A stretch of DNA of 64,000 bases from Salminus brasiliensis (Eukaryota; Chordata; Actinopteri; Characiformes; Bryconidae): contig NC_132896.1 in the NCBI RefSeq assembly GCF_030463535.1, positions 26,885,209 through 26,949,208 on the forward strand. The letters are read 5' to 3'. The position numbers were made by a program, and so were the translations under genes. The stretch's first letter is position 1, and each line of letters opens with the position of its first letter. The notes below the pieces were generated by a model. The model was given only the letters and a program-made list of their open reading frames with translations. It searched no databases and was not told the DNA's origin. Shown in pieces: positions 37,001 to 46,930 of this stretch.

Positions 37001-40000
37001 CATTAACTGCACTCGGGCGATCTCCATGTTGGCAAATGTGTGCATGAGAAGTTTCATATCAGTATTGGTCAAGAATTCCCACCCCTAATTTTTTGTATTT
37101 TGTTCTAACCAGTTTAAAACCGCTGTAGTTGTTGAAATGTTAAATATTGCTTAGACCCGTAGTGAATAGACTGATCTTTCAGTCCACTTCTGATCCCTGA
37201 TCCTGATACCTTTTGTCTATTTAAGACAAATAGAAGACAGTTATATTCGTCTTATATTGTAAAAGACCATTTGGACATAATGCTCTAGTTGGCACGTCTA
37301 AAAGAAAAAAACATCTTGCAAGAGAACTCGCCCCATGATGTTTCCACGAATGCTAAGTTAAAAAATGACGAAACTGAGAACAAGGCTCATTGCTCAAAAG
37401 TTCAGCGAGGAGGTGACAACAAAGCAGTTTTTGTTATGGCAGCCATGCTACTTTGTCTGAAACTTTTTTGACAACCAGAGAAGTGGCAAACCTCTTTTGT
37501 GGCACGAGGTAGAAGAGTCTGTAGGGTCCGTATTTCATTTTATTAAATGGGAATGACACTAATGTTTCATCATGTCTGCACAAGATGCTACCGAGATTTT
37601 ACCATCCTTCACCCACTGTCATAGGCATAGCAGTCATTCACGGTTTCGAATGAACTGGACCCGGGACATCACAGATGCCACATGACAGGATTTGCTGCAC
37701 GTATAAGTAAGCGAGCACAACAGTCAGCTGTAGCAGGAGTGCAGAGCAATCATCATGGGCAAAGGATGGGATTTGACAGATGTCCAAAAGGGCATGATAA
37801 TAGGGTACCGGTCGAAAAGCTGTAGCATCTTGGAAATCTCTCTGTTGACTTTGTTTATCCTAACCATGCAATTGTTGGAGAATGTCTGCAATGTTGGTGA
37901 AATTCCAGTGTAAATGAATGCCAGTTCATAATGCCACTTTGCTTCTCCAATGGTCAAGCTGGACCACAGCATATGTTAACCTTGCCATAGCCAAAAGTTG
38001 AAGCAGAGCAATTCATGTAAATCTCACCAACAGTGAGCGACCCAAGTCCTGTGCTTACAGCCAGGGAACGTGACAACAGAGGCACTAGAGAGTGGGAAAG
38101 CAATCTGGCCAAGGACAGTTCAGCAGGGCGGCACTTTAATGTCTGCGATAAGCTCCCCCCTGAGGACTAACACACGTGATGTAGTCTTGTTTATCTTTAG
38201 AGACAGTGTGTTGCATTGTAGTGGGAAACGTCATCACTGGATGAGACTTTTCGTGTGTTTTCTCCCCCCACAAAATGCTCAAATACCTGTACTGCATACC
38301 CTAGTTATCAGGCTTTGTATGTTAAAGAAACTTGCAGAAGCCTTGTACAGTGACTCGGCCCATGCATATTTATTTGGAACATATCAAATGCAACTCAAAG
38401 CATTCTATCCATAACTGTACATCAATTATCCATGAGCGAGGCCTATCACAGGGCTTTTCTGCCACCAAAATCTTCAAAGAAACCATTGTATTTCACCCTA
38501 ATGCACATCTGCTTATCATTTTGAATGCAGTGTTGCTAGTCACGTACATACTAAATCATTTAACGGTGCTTTGTGTTGTGGGGAAATATGTTCATCATTC
38601 AAATATCAGCGGGGACTATTAAACGCAATTACTCCATGCACAATTGATTACTGGAGGGTGGGGACAGTACACAACGAGGGCTAATGGGTAGCAGTCTATA
38701 GCTGTGCTCCATCCAGGGGCATTAAAACAAACATTACATTCAGCAGAGGTCACCAAGTTAGCGGACTAACGTTATGCACATAAACCCGCTCTTTGAAGAA
38801 GTTGTTTTGAAGCCTGCTCTGGACGATTAAAATGTAGAGTCAGGTCCAGAAGTATTTGGACAGTGAAACAGTGCTTGTAACTGTGTCTCTGTACACCACC
38901 TCAATGGATTTGAAATGAAGCAATCCAGATGTGACTGAAGTGTGGACTTTCAGCTTCAAAATACTGCATTAAGGTGTGAGGTATTACAGCTATTTTATAC
39001 ACTGTCCCTCCATTTTCACAGGCTCCAATGTCACTGGACAAACTAACAATTATAAATATTATTTTTAAGCAGTATTTTTAATACTTGGATGCAATCCCTT
39101 GTAGTCATGGACTGTCGGAAGTTTGGAAACCATATACACACTACTGGTGAGTTCCCTCCCTTGTGATGCTTTGCAAGTTGTTTCTTGATCTTTCTGCCTC
39201 TAAGTGAAAAGTTTTGGTTGGTCATTTAAGATTACGCTGTATGATGTGTGTCATTATCCATCTGTACAGTGAAGAGCCATCCTATCAGTTCTGCAGCAGG
39301 TGACTGAATCTGGGCTCAAGCTCTATTTACTTAGATAGAATATATCCTGCTACTCCTATTAGCTGTCACACGCTCAATAAACACCAGTGAAACAGTTTCA
39401 GTTCCACCGGCATCCATACATTACTGTATATTAACAGTGCCTCCACCATGTTTGACAGATGATGCAGTTTGCATTAGCTGTATATTAACAGTGCCTCCTC
39501 CATGTTTGACAGATGATGCAGTTTGCATTAGCTGTCACACGCTCAATAAACACCAGTGAAACAGTTTCAGTTCCACCGGCATCCATACATTACTGTATAT
39601 TAACAGTGCCTCCACCATGTTTGACAGATGATGCAGTTTGCTTTGGCTCATGAACCCTTCATTTTTTTCTCTGTACTCAAGCTAATCTTGGTTTCATCTG
39701 TCCAAAAACCCTTTAGCAGTCTAAGCTAGCTAAATTAAAAACCTGGAATCAACTACAAACTTTTTATCTCCTTAATTTGTCATGAAATGATCTACAGCCT
39801 CCCACTAAATTGCTCATCAGTCAATTGTCCTACTACTTTTGAGGCTGTAAAAATGGAGGGACTACGTAAAAACAGGTTCCGATTCCAAACCAATTTGTGC
39901 AATATTTTTGTTATTCACTTTTATGCTATATTTATAATAATATTTTTAAATATAAAGGTTTACTTTTATTATAAGAACAGATGGTGGTTCTGAATATAAT

Positions 40001-43000
40001 TTAAATGAGTTACATTTGTAATTAAACAAAGCAAAACCTTTTACATTTTTCAAAAATAAAAAATGCACTGGGAGCACAGCAACACCAAAACAAAATATGA
40101 GAAGGTAGGCACATCACTGCCACAGTGCTTTATTTGAGAGACACCCTGGATGAATGTAAATCCAGAGGGTTCACCACCACACAAGAACATAAAGGCCAGG
40201 ATAGACTGCTAGAAAACAAAGCCTGCCCAGTTCTGGAACAAGAGTTTTTGGACAGATGAAACGAGGATTAGCTTGAGTATAGAGAACGTAATGAAAGGTT
40301 CATGATCCAAAGCATAGCACTTATCATCTGTCAAACATGGTGGTGGCTCTGTCCAGGCACGATCATGTAGGTGTTTATTGAGGATGTGACATCTGATAGG
40401 AGTTGCAGGATGAATTATATAGTCATGACAACTAGTGAGTAACTATAAGGCCATAAACAACACACTGCTAATGATGCCATGTGTTCTATAAACAACGTGA
40501 TGAATCACCAAAGAAAACAACATAGTCAGAAGGGCGACAATAGCTGCTCTAAGAATACGAGCAGGTAATTTAAGCCCTGTCAGCAGTGAATACCTGCCAA
40601 TAATATAAATAGATGAATGAACTCCAAAGGGAATGCACAGCTGTCACACCTTAACATGAGGCTGAATATCTGCAGAATCATTTTCCATATGGGATTCAAT
40701 GCTGCACTTCTCAAAGTGACCCTATGAAACAGAACAATCGTAACACTACAGGAATATCTGCAGGATTACCGACGGTTACTTATAGCACACTCTTAAAAAG
40801 TGTAGAAAGATGTACATAGAACCACAACAACACAAAGAACCATCTATACTCATACATGATTCTTTACCTGGTCAAATGGCTATAATGACTCTTTACAGAA
40901 CCTTTAAAAAAAGGTCTACATAGTTTTGCACCACAGAACCCATTTTGAGTAATACATATAACCAGTGGTATATCCAACCAAGAAAATACAAAGAACCAGC
41001 GTTCTTTCACTGGTACAATAGTTCCATGATATGAACGTTCTAAAACCTTTTTAAAGGTTCTTTAAATATTTACTTTTACAATCATGGTAAAAAATGGTTC
41101 TATGCAGCATCAAATATAGTAAAACTATTTCTACTACATCCTTAAAAAGGGGTTCTTTAAGGGATCTTAAGTACAGGTAGTGGTTTAATATAAACCCAAT
41201 CTTTTTAAAAGGTTCTTTAAAATAGTGCTATATACGATCAAAAGGGTTCCACTATTTTTATGATTAAAAAAACCATTTTCCCAAGATGATATAGAACCCT
41301 TTTTGTTAAGAGTGTCAATTCTGACAATTAGTGTGACATGCAGCACACCTTGAAAAGGTGTTCTTCAGGGGTTCTTTAGTAAAGGAAATGGTTCTATATA
41401 GAACCATGATAACTCAAAGACCCACTGGAAAGTTTACATTCTTTGCCTGGTTAATCTTTTTTCTATGATGGAGAACATCTTTTCAGTGGTTGTTCAAGAA
41501 ACCTTTTACAAATCGGTTCTATGTAGCACCAAAAGTGGTTGCACTATTCTTTAAAGTCAAAGAACCCTTTTTATTGGTAGTATATAGAACCCTGTATACA
41601 ATACAGAACCCTGTATACCATTTGATGTGATAGCATTTTTAAACAATTTTTTTTCCTTCTCCTCACTTTTAAATACCAGTAGATTGTGCTCTGTGTGGCC
41701 CATGCAAGGCAAAGCCGGGCACGCCAGATTTTCTGGAAGAACGTCCTGTCCCCAAGGGTGCACAACAGGGGACAAGGCTGTGACATTACAAGGATCACTC
41801 ATGATTCAGTCTTTAGACGTGTAGCCTATTAGTTGTCCAATTGCTTCCAGCCCTATTATCTGATCTGGACTGAACCCACAGCTGCGTTACAGCCAAGTTC
41901 CTCATCAGAAGCAATACCTGAGCAGGCAGAGTCATCAGTCTCCCTGCTAACAGCACAAGGGCATATAAGCATAAGCGAGCACCCCTATATATGGCTAAAA
42001 AGGAGCATATCCTAACACTGTGGGCTAGTGGTGGGCGTTAAATTGATGGTCTACGCTGGAATGCTGTAATACTGACATACTGTTATCCTGCTGTTCCGTT
42101 GTAGCTATTCAGTTGTAGCTGTTCAGCTGTTCAGTTTAGCAACATAATGCTCATAAAATAGCAGTGTTCATGTTGCCAAGTAGTGTGCTTAAGCCCTTTA
42201 AATCATTAATTCTGTCATTTTGTGCACATGGTCTGCAGAACCTGACAGTGCCAACATCAGTGTATTTCATTTGCTGGCTGCTGCAGGACTGTTTTTAAGG
42301 AACAGTTTAAAATCAATAAAAAATTAAATAAACAGTATGTTTCCTTTTTTGGGACTGGGCTTTCTGTCTGCTTCCCTTTGGTGTCATTTCAAGAAAAGAA
42401 AACAGAACAAAATCACCAGTCCAATCAAAATACAAGGCATTCTTTTAGCACACTACCTCAAAAAAGGGGTTCTTCAAGGGTTCTTCAGTAAATGCTATGT
42501 TTTTATAGACCTATAAAATGTTAAAATGACTATTTGCCATGATTAACTTTTTTAAATGTTCTATTTTGCACCAACAAAGGTTATGAACCCTTTTTTGGTA
42601 CTATATAGAACCATTTATGGTAAGACAGCATTGACCTGGAAACATGTCTTCATTACATTCATTAATGCAAACTTTATATCATAATATCTGAGTGTCATGA
42701 TAGTGATTTTTTATCAATATCCTCCAGCCCTACAACCATACATAGAGGTTCTTCAAGGTTCTTCAGTAAAAGCTTCACCATACCTGTTGTACATGGTTCT
42801 TCAGAGAACCTTTTGAACAATGTGTCATATATATCACAGGTTTTAGAGTAAGAACACTGATCTATTAACACTAAATGGGTTCCACTATTGTTACAAAGCA
42901 AAGAGACCTTTTTCGATACCTTCTGAAACTGGAATCTTTCACTCATGGAACCAAAACATTTTCTTTAAAAGAACCAAACTCTTACCAAGGTTCTTTGACT

Positions 43001-44619
43001 GTGTTGTTAACAACAGTAGAACTTCTTCTTCCTGATGCTATATAGAACCCTTTTACTACCAAATACCTGTGACTCGTAACTATAGAGCAATTCCTTTGGT
43101 GTTATGGTCTATAGAGCCTTATTGAAAGGCTATTTAAAGAACCATATACAAGAAGTTCTCCAGAGAAGAACATTCAATCCAGCCTTGCACTGAAATGGCT
43201 TTATTTATTTATTTTATTTTGGGACCCTTGAAGAACCCCCCGTTTCAGAGTGCTTTAGTGAGGCAGGAATAATCACGCTCTTAGGAAAAAGGAAGAATCT
43301 TGATTTGTAACAATAGCAGAACCCTTATGGTGTTATAGAACCATTTTTAAAAGGCTACCTAAAGAACCATACACAAGAAAGTCTGCCTCACCTAAAAGAA
43401 CAATCTATCCAGGCAAACCTCCATTTAAGCAATACAACTGTTCTTAAGGTTCTCATGGTTCTATACAGAACTGTTGCCTTTATTAAAGAACCCCTGAAGA
43501 ACCTTTCTTATTAGAGTGCTTAGACAGTTTTTCTATCTAAGCAAAGAACCATTTAAACTCATCCTTAGCAAAAAGAGATCTTCACCTGTAACAACAGCAG
43601 AACCCTTTTGGTGCTACAGCATATAGAACCATTTATATAAGATAATTTAAAGAATAAAGTTCTTGATAGTACGCCCTTCTTTGGGTTCTTTAGTGAAGGC
43701 TATATATAGAACCATGCTCTCCACATTCTCAATCATAGAGAACAGCATTTCTAGATAAAACTTCATGTCAGCATTGAAGTGGTTCTTTGAACTGCAATGG
43801 TTCTAAAAACCTGAGTATCCTTGAAAAACCTCATTCTTTGAGACACATGCAAGAGGTTTTCCATCTTCGAGAAAATTACATTAAAAAAGTCACACGAAAC
43901 TGACCGGCTGCCATCGCATGGTTCTAGATATAACCTTTACTAAAGAACCCCTTTTGCCCCCTTAAGACTATATTGAGGGTCGTTCAGCCTTCTTAGGATC
44001 AACCCCAATGGAACGTTCCCAAAGAACCCCAATGGAACATCAGCGAAACTGTTCCCTTTCCTAAGGAACCCTTGAAGAACCCCATTCAAGATGCATATAA
44101 AAGAACCATATTAAAGAACCATTTTAGGAACCATACACAAGAGGTTCTCCTTGACAGAGAAGGACAGTCTATCCATGTAGTCTTTCTAGGAACAACTGAG
44201 ACTGTTTCTGAGAAGAAGGAGGACCAGCGAGCCCCACCGTCAACCCCGTCTGTCCATCACGCTCTCCACTACACGCCAAGCGCGTTCACGAGCAGCCTGA
44301 TGTCAGACCCGCTCAGCAGCTCCCGTTCTGGGTTAAACTGGATGATACGTGTTTTGCAAGCTCTCCCTCTGCAACTGCCCAGCCTGCCGAGCCGCCGTCC
44401 TCATCTTGCTCTCCCACGCAGTCATCATCTCAGCACAGTTTCCAAAGCAAAGCCACACAAACGCAGAAACGAGGACAGGCGTCTGACGCACGCGCCTGGT
44501 TCCCAATCCCACTCTAACACTCTCCCCCTCTCCCCAACAAGCCACCGCTAACACCGAGCTGGAGCTACAGCTGCAGACGCTCTCTTACCTATGAGCGGCT
44601 TGGGTGCAGTGTTCCCCAT
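21782..44619 (-). CDS. neurl1b: Neuralized E3 ubiquitin-protein ligase 1B
   Basis: The NEURL1B family ubiquitinates Delta-type Notch ligands and promotes their endocytosis (known role). Five minus-strand exons, 44619-44589, 28822-28244, 25424-24681, 23067-22945 and 22029-21782, join in frame to 574 codons plus TAA; human NEURL1B is 555 residues. Residues about 51-205 are NHR1 ([14 protein letters not shown] start, [17 protein letters not shown]). Residues about 293-450 are NHR2 ([32 protein letters not shown]). Then come a Ser/Asp-rich linker ([14 protein letters not shown]) and a C3HC4 RING at 522-561 (C522, C525, C537, H539, C543, C546, C558, C561) ending KDVIKTYRP. The [17 protein letters not shown] and DDSDSD linker matches favour NEURL1B over NEURL1. 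Introns are about 15.8 kb, 2.8 kb, 1.6 kb and 0.9 kb; intron 3 appears to be GC-AG. Confidence 0.95.
22945..23067 (-). CDS. neurl1b: neurl1b exon 4: Ser/Asp-rich linker
   Basis: This 123-nt exon codes [20 protein letters not shown] and then [20 protein letters not shown]. It matches the human linker ([22 protein letters not shown]). The clustered Ser and acidic residues suggest phosphorylation by acidophilic kinases (inference). The donor is GTGAGT. Confidence 0.92.
23885..24312 (-). mobile_element. Same DNA transposon family, copy B, internally duplicated
   Basis: It ends in CCCAATACTTTTGCCCATGA and AGTG, the reverse of the family's 5' terminus. A segment of about 105 bp (23885-23989) is repeated at 24150-24254 with very few differences (AAAATGTAG against AAAATCTAG). 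Confidence 0.7.
24681..25424 (-). CDS. neurl1b: neurl1b exon 3: NHR2 domain
   Basis: This 744-nt exon codes residues about 204-451. A Ser/Ala-rich low-complexity linker (runs of Ser near residues 258-275) precedes NHR2, which starts near [17 protein letters not shown]. It ends LRIL with G completed by the next exon. The base after the exon is GCAAGT, not GT, so the donor is of the GC class. Confidence 0.93.
28244..28822 (-). CDS. neurl1b: neurl1b exon 2: NHR1 domain
   Basis: This 579-nt exon codes residues 11-203. [15 protein letters not shown] opens NHR1, and [37 protein letters not shown] and [20 protein letters not shown] follow. NHR1 is the domain that contacts the Notch ligand in this family. 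The acceptor is TTTTGTCCAG and the donor GTGAGT. Confidence 0.95.
30677..31082 (+). mobile_element. Tc1-like transposon, deleted copy with both terminal repeats
   Basis: CAGCCATAACATTAACACC near the left end is matched by GGTGTTAATGTTATGGCTG near the right end. GACTGGGTCAGAGCATCTCC and GGTCAGTACCTACCAAAAGT are remains of the transposase region, read on the plus strand. Only about 400 bp remain. Confidence 0.75.
31744..32070 (-). mobile_element. Same DNA transposon family, copy C
   Basis: It opens CACTAAGTGTTCAAATGTTT then GTGGACACCCC, runs through GGTGATCATCCGACATTCTG and AGTAGAGACAGTTACTCCAA, and closes near TTTTGTCCATATGTCC. Both termini are present, but it is internally short. Confidence 0.7.
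32296..32400 (+). mobile_element. tRNA-derived SINE head, third family
   Basis: GGTGTAGTGTAGTGGGTAAC and GGGTTCGACTCC (a perfect B box) followed by CAAGACTCCTACAACTACAT match the family at 9665. The 3' core is lost or degraded. The anticodon arm does not fold as a working tRNA, so no tRNA gene is called. Confidence 0.65.
33625..33740. mobile_element. Retroposon 3'-tail fragment
   Basis: GATAATCCTTTATCAGTCCC and ATAGTGGGGAAATTCAGTGT are a recurrent fish repeat tail usually annotated as the 3' end of a non-LTR element. Only the tail is present. Confidence 0.5.
34500..34735. mobile_element. Retroposon 3'-tail fragment with (AAT)n
   Basis: AGAATCAGAATCTCTTTATT and CAAGTATGTTACACATACAA then GGAATTTGTCTTGG match another recurrent fish non-LTR tail. 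It ends in an (AAT)n run at about 34708-34735, as such tails often do. Confidence 0.55.
35526..35830 (+). mobile_element. Same DNA transposon family, copy D, degraded
   Basis: AGACAAAAGCATTGGGACAC and CTGCTTATTCGTTGTTTCTT at the start, and GTTAGAGTAACTGTCTCTAC near the end, match the family. About 200 bases between them do not, so another sequence may have inserted or been captured. Confidence 0.5.
36550..37100 (-). mobile_element. Tc1-like transposon remnant
   Basis: GCTCCATTTTGGCCTCATCA and AGCCAAAGAACCTTCTTCCA are the reverse-strand form of a transposase catalytic-region segment common in fish genomes. Terminal repeats were not identified and the frame is broken. Confidence 0.65.
37755..38160 (+). 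mobile_element. Tc1-like transposase N-terminal fragment
   Basis: ATGGGCAAAGGATGGGATTT then GACAGATGTCC reads [20 protein letters not shown], matching the helix-turn-helix start of a widespread Tc1-like transposase. Later segments (AACCTTGCCATAGCCAAAAG, AACGTGACAACAGAGGCACT) belong to the same element. Stops and shifts break the frame. Confidence 0.65.
38410..38640. promoter_or_regulatory. Candidate enhancer in neurl1b intron 1
   Basis: A unique island among transposon remnants, with homeobox-type cores (CAATTATCC, CTAATG, CACAATTGATTA) and TCATTTTGAATGCAG. The overlapping 96-codon frame (38332-38622) resembles no protein. Regulatory function is inferred from texture alone. Confidence 0.3.
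38838..39870 (-). mobile_element. Tc1-like transposon with internal tandem duplication
   Basis: It opens with AGTCAGGTCCAGAAGTATTT then GGACAGTG, the usual terminus of this fish family, and keeps TTGGTTTCATCTGTCCAAAA on the reverse-coding strand. A 169-bp unit at 39358-39526 is repeated from 39527, and a 55-bp sub-unit within it occurs three times. The transposase frame is destroyed. Confidence 0.7.
40080..40410 (+). mobile_element. Tc1-like transposon fragment, opposite orientation
   Basis: TTTTTGGACAGATGAAACGA and AACATGGTGGTGGCTCTGTC encode pieces of the transposase catalytic region on the plus strand. It faces the 38838-39870 copy, about 200 bp away. Confidence 0.6.
40780..44170. repeat. 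AGAACC-rich degenerate repeat domain in neurl1b intron 1
   Basis: About 3.4 kb is dominated by variants of GGTTCTATATAGAACC, AAAGAACC, GGTTCTTTA and TTGAAGAACC on both strands, with no constant unit length. GGTTCTATATAGAACC is itself a palindrome. Smaller patches of the same words occur at 2500-2590, 25740-25870 and 36030-36200. Confidence 0.7.
44589..44619 (-). CDS. neurl1b: neurl1b exon 1: start codon
   Basis: The exon codes [10 protein letters not shown] and ends in phase 1 at donor GTAAGA, joining exon 2 as GCA. Human NEURL1B also begins MGNT. NEURL1 is known to be myristoylated at Gly2, but here the position five residues into the motif is Pro, which is unfavourable for N-myristoyltransferase. 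Confidence 0.85.
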
Positions 44620-44834
44620 TACTGCGAGCGGTTCGCTTCCCTCGGTGGCAAGTGGAGTCCGGATGCAGCTCCTTCTCGTCCTTCCATCTAGAGGCGAAAT
44701 GTCACGCTCCTCGTGCACGCGAGGCTCGTGCGGAACCTATAGCCACATTCGGACAGCGCCGAGGAGCGCGCGCTTCTGCCGCCCCATCGCACCGAACACG
44801 CTCATCCTATCTCCCAGGCGTGCGTGCGTGTGTA

Positions 44835-44888
<54 letters not shown>

Positions 44889-44900
44889 AAGCGTTCGCCC
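44620..44900 (-). promoter_or_regulatory. neurl1b: neurl1b 5' UTR and promoter region
   Basis: This stretch just upstream of the start codon is visibly richer in GC and CpG than its surroundings (for example GCGCCGAGGAGCGCGCGC near 44757), as at a vertebrate CpG-type promoter. It carries a (TC)n tract at 44841-44886, so GA-rich on the sense strand. No TATA box was recognised. Confidence 0.5.
44841..44886. repeat. (TC)n microsatellite in neurl1b 5' region
   Basis: An uninterrupted TC run of about 46 bp, some 220 bp upstream of the neurl1b ATG. On the sense strand it is a GA tract, which in vertebrate promoters can bind GAGA-type factors. Confidence 0.95.
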
Positions 44901-45479
44901 TCATTGGCACAGTGCCGCCCCCTCCTTTCCTCCCAAATAAAAAAAAAAACCCTTCAGTCCTGCTCAACTTTAAAGCAACACACAAGCACACCACCCACAT
45001 GGAGAGTGCCACTCAGCACCCCCCCCCCTTCTTTCCCAAAACCAGTTGCAAAACACACTATAGGGCATTTGCATCTATTTGTGTGTGTGTGGCAGTGTTA
45101 GCAAGGTGCAGTGTATATGTAATACGCAATAATTGCAATTGCTGTTGCTGGTGAATGGACAGACTGTGCTAGGGTTTGTATATGTGGTTCCCATTACAAA
45201 TGAAGTTCATGATGCAATACTGCAGGCAACCTGCCTCTGCACTAACACTGTTGTTTACAGTTCCTTAAACGGGGAATTCCACCAGAGGCTTTTTTTTAAC
45301 TGACTCGGATGTATTTACAGTGATGGTGACAAGAATAACACCCATGAAGTATTCACTACTCAAAACCACCCATGAAGAGTCACAAGTTTTATTGTTAATG
45401 TTGATGAAGCTAAAAGCTGTCCTTAGGGACCACTCTGACTTTCAACATGACAACTCAAAAAAACATTTGGATGCTTAAG

Positions 45480-46320
45480 AGCTTAAAGAGTTGTTTGCTT
45501 GGTTAAAGGGTGAGAAAAACCATCGGTGGATGGTTCTATAAATAACCCTTTTTGTTTAAAGCAGCATTATGTAGAATTTCCCCCTTAAAATAGCAGCTCA
45601 ATCGTGTTGATGCTCCACTGAGTGATAGGGAGAATAGTGTCCATATCGTTGCTGTTCCGGGCTCGGCATGCTGAGATGTAACTTCTGTAAAGCGGGCAGG
45701 ACAATGGTCCACTTTTTCAATTCTTCATAGTACTCCCTTGCTGGGGTTATTTTTTAAAGACTATATATGCAACCATGCTCTCCACACTTTTCACACTCTC
45801 CACACTCTCCAATGTTCTTCATCACAGAGAAGAATATTTTATCCAGGTAAAAATCCATTTAAGCATCGAAATGATTCTTTGATACAAAATAAAAAATGAC
45901 TAGCCTCAACTAAAGAACCATTGGGGAACCTCCTGTTTAAAGATGCATATACCATCTTTAAAATATTTAATATGCATATGCCAGTGGAACCACTTTTGGT
46001 GCTATATAGAACTATTGTTAAAATGTTTTTTCTGAAATAGTCACATGCAACTGATTGACTAAAAGCACATGGTTCTATGTATAACCTTTATTAAAGAACT
46101 TCTGGATAACCTTTTTTAAGGGTGTACCATAAAGAAACCCTTTTGCCCCGCTTTAAGAGTGTATTGTGGACCATTCAGTGTTCTTAAGAAAAACTGAGCC
46201 TGTTTTAGAAAAGAAGGCACATCAGCGACTCCCAGTGTTAACCTTCTTTACAAAACTGTTGCCTTTACTCCTTTACTAAAGAACCCTTGAAGAACCGCAA
46301 GAAAGATCTTCTTCTCCCTT
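45480..46320. repeat. AGAACC-rich repeat domain, upstream patch
   Basis: The same words as in 40780-44170 (GGTTCTATAAATAACCC, AAAGAACCATTGGGGAACC, GTGCTATATAGAAC) recur here on the other side of neurl1b exon 1, in more diluted form. Confidence 0.6.
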
Positions 46321-46599
46321 AGTAATGAATCACGTAAACACATCCTTAGCAATAACAGATCTTGTTTTTAACTCCTTTCTATTATTACACTACTCTATCT
46401 CTAGAACCACATGCACAATCATCTTTGTATACAATCCAGCAACACTGCTCTACCGCTTCAGCCTACATGCTTCTGTGTCAGCTTGTCCAGAAATGCAAGT
46501 AAACGTGTCCTCTTTGAGGGGTTGATCAAAGCCCAAATTACAACTCCCTGACTGTAGGGGGAGCCTACGAGCAAGACATACTTACTAACTTAAACTGGA

Positions 46600-46930
46600 T
46601 TGTTCAACTGGACTGCACCCAAGAGCCTCTACTCCGATTCACACCCCACAGCTTCAAGTCTAGACTCAAACATGAACTTTAGAGACTAGAGATTCAACTC
46701 AGACTGATAGCCCAGAGACCCGACTCGAACCCCACCTCAGAGACTTGACTCGAACCCCGCCCTAGAGACTTGAGACCTGACCCAGACTCGTTCAGAAGAC
46801 TCGACTTCATGCCACCAAGACCCAAGACTCAACATAGAATTGCACTGCAGAGTCTCGACTCGAACTTGCGATGCAGACACTTGCGACTTGACAGACTTGT
46901 ACCATTAAGACTCAAGCCTCTCTTTCACTG
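46600..46930. repeat. GACTCGA-rich degenerate minisatellite
   Basis: Phrases such as GACTTGACTCGAACCCC, AGAGACTTGAGACC and AGACTCGACTT repeat with a loose period of about 14-30 bp. A last trace (ACTCAACACTCGACTCAGAC) lies at 47378. Confidence 0.65.

Larger units (their letters stand above)
28823..44588 (-). other. neurl1b: neurl1b intron 1
   Basis: This intron of about 15.8 kb carries at least nine mobile-element remnants (listed separately), a candidate enhancer at 38410-38640 and an AGAACC-rich repeat domain at 40780-44170 that ends about 400 bases from exon 1. No internal coding exon was recognised. Confidence 0.8.

Noticed and set aside
44072..44551. 159-codon plus-strand frame beside neurl1b exon 1
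   Set aside because: Starts inside the AGAACC repeat domain and has the Ser/Pro/His-rich composition of translated GC-rich non-coding DNA; no known domain.
44591..45154. 187-codon and 165-codon plus-strand frames
   Set aside because: They run across neurl1b exon 1 in antisense and through the (TC)n tract, giving Ser-Leu repeats; artefacts of composition.
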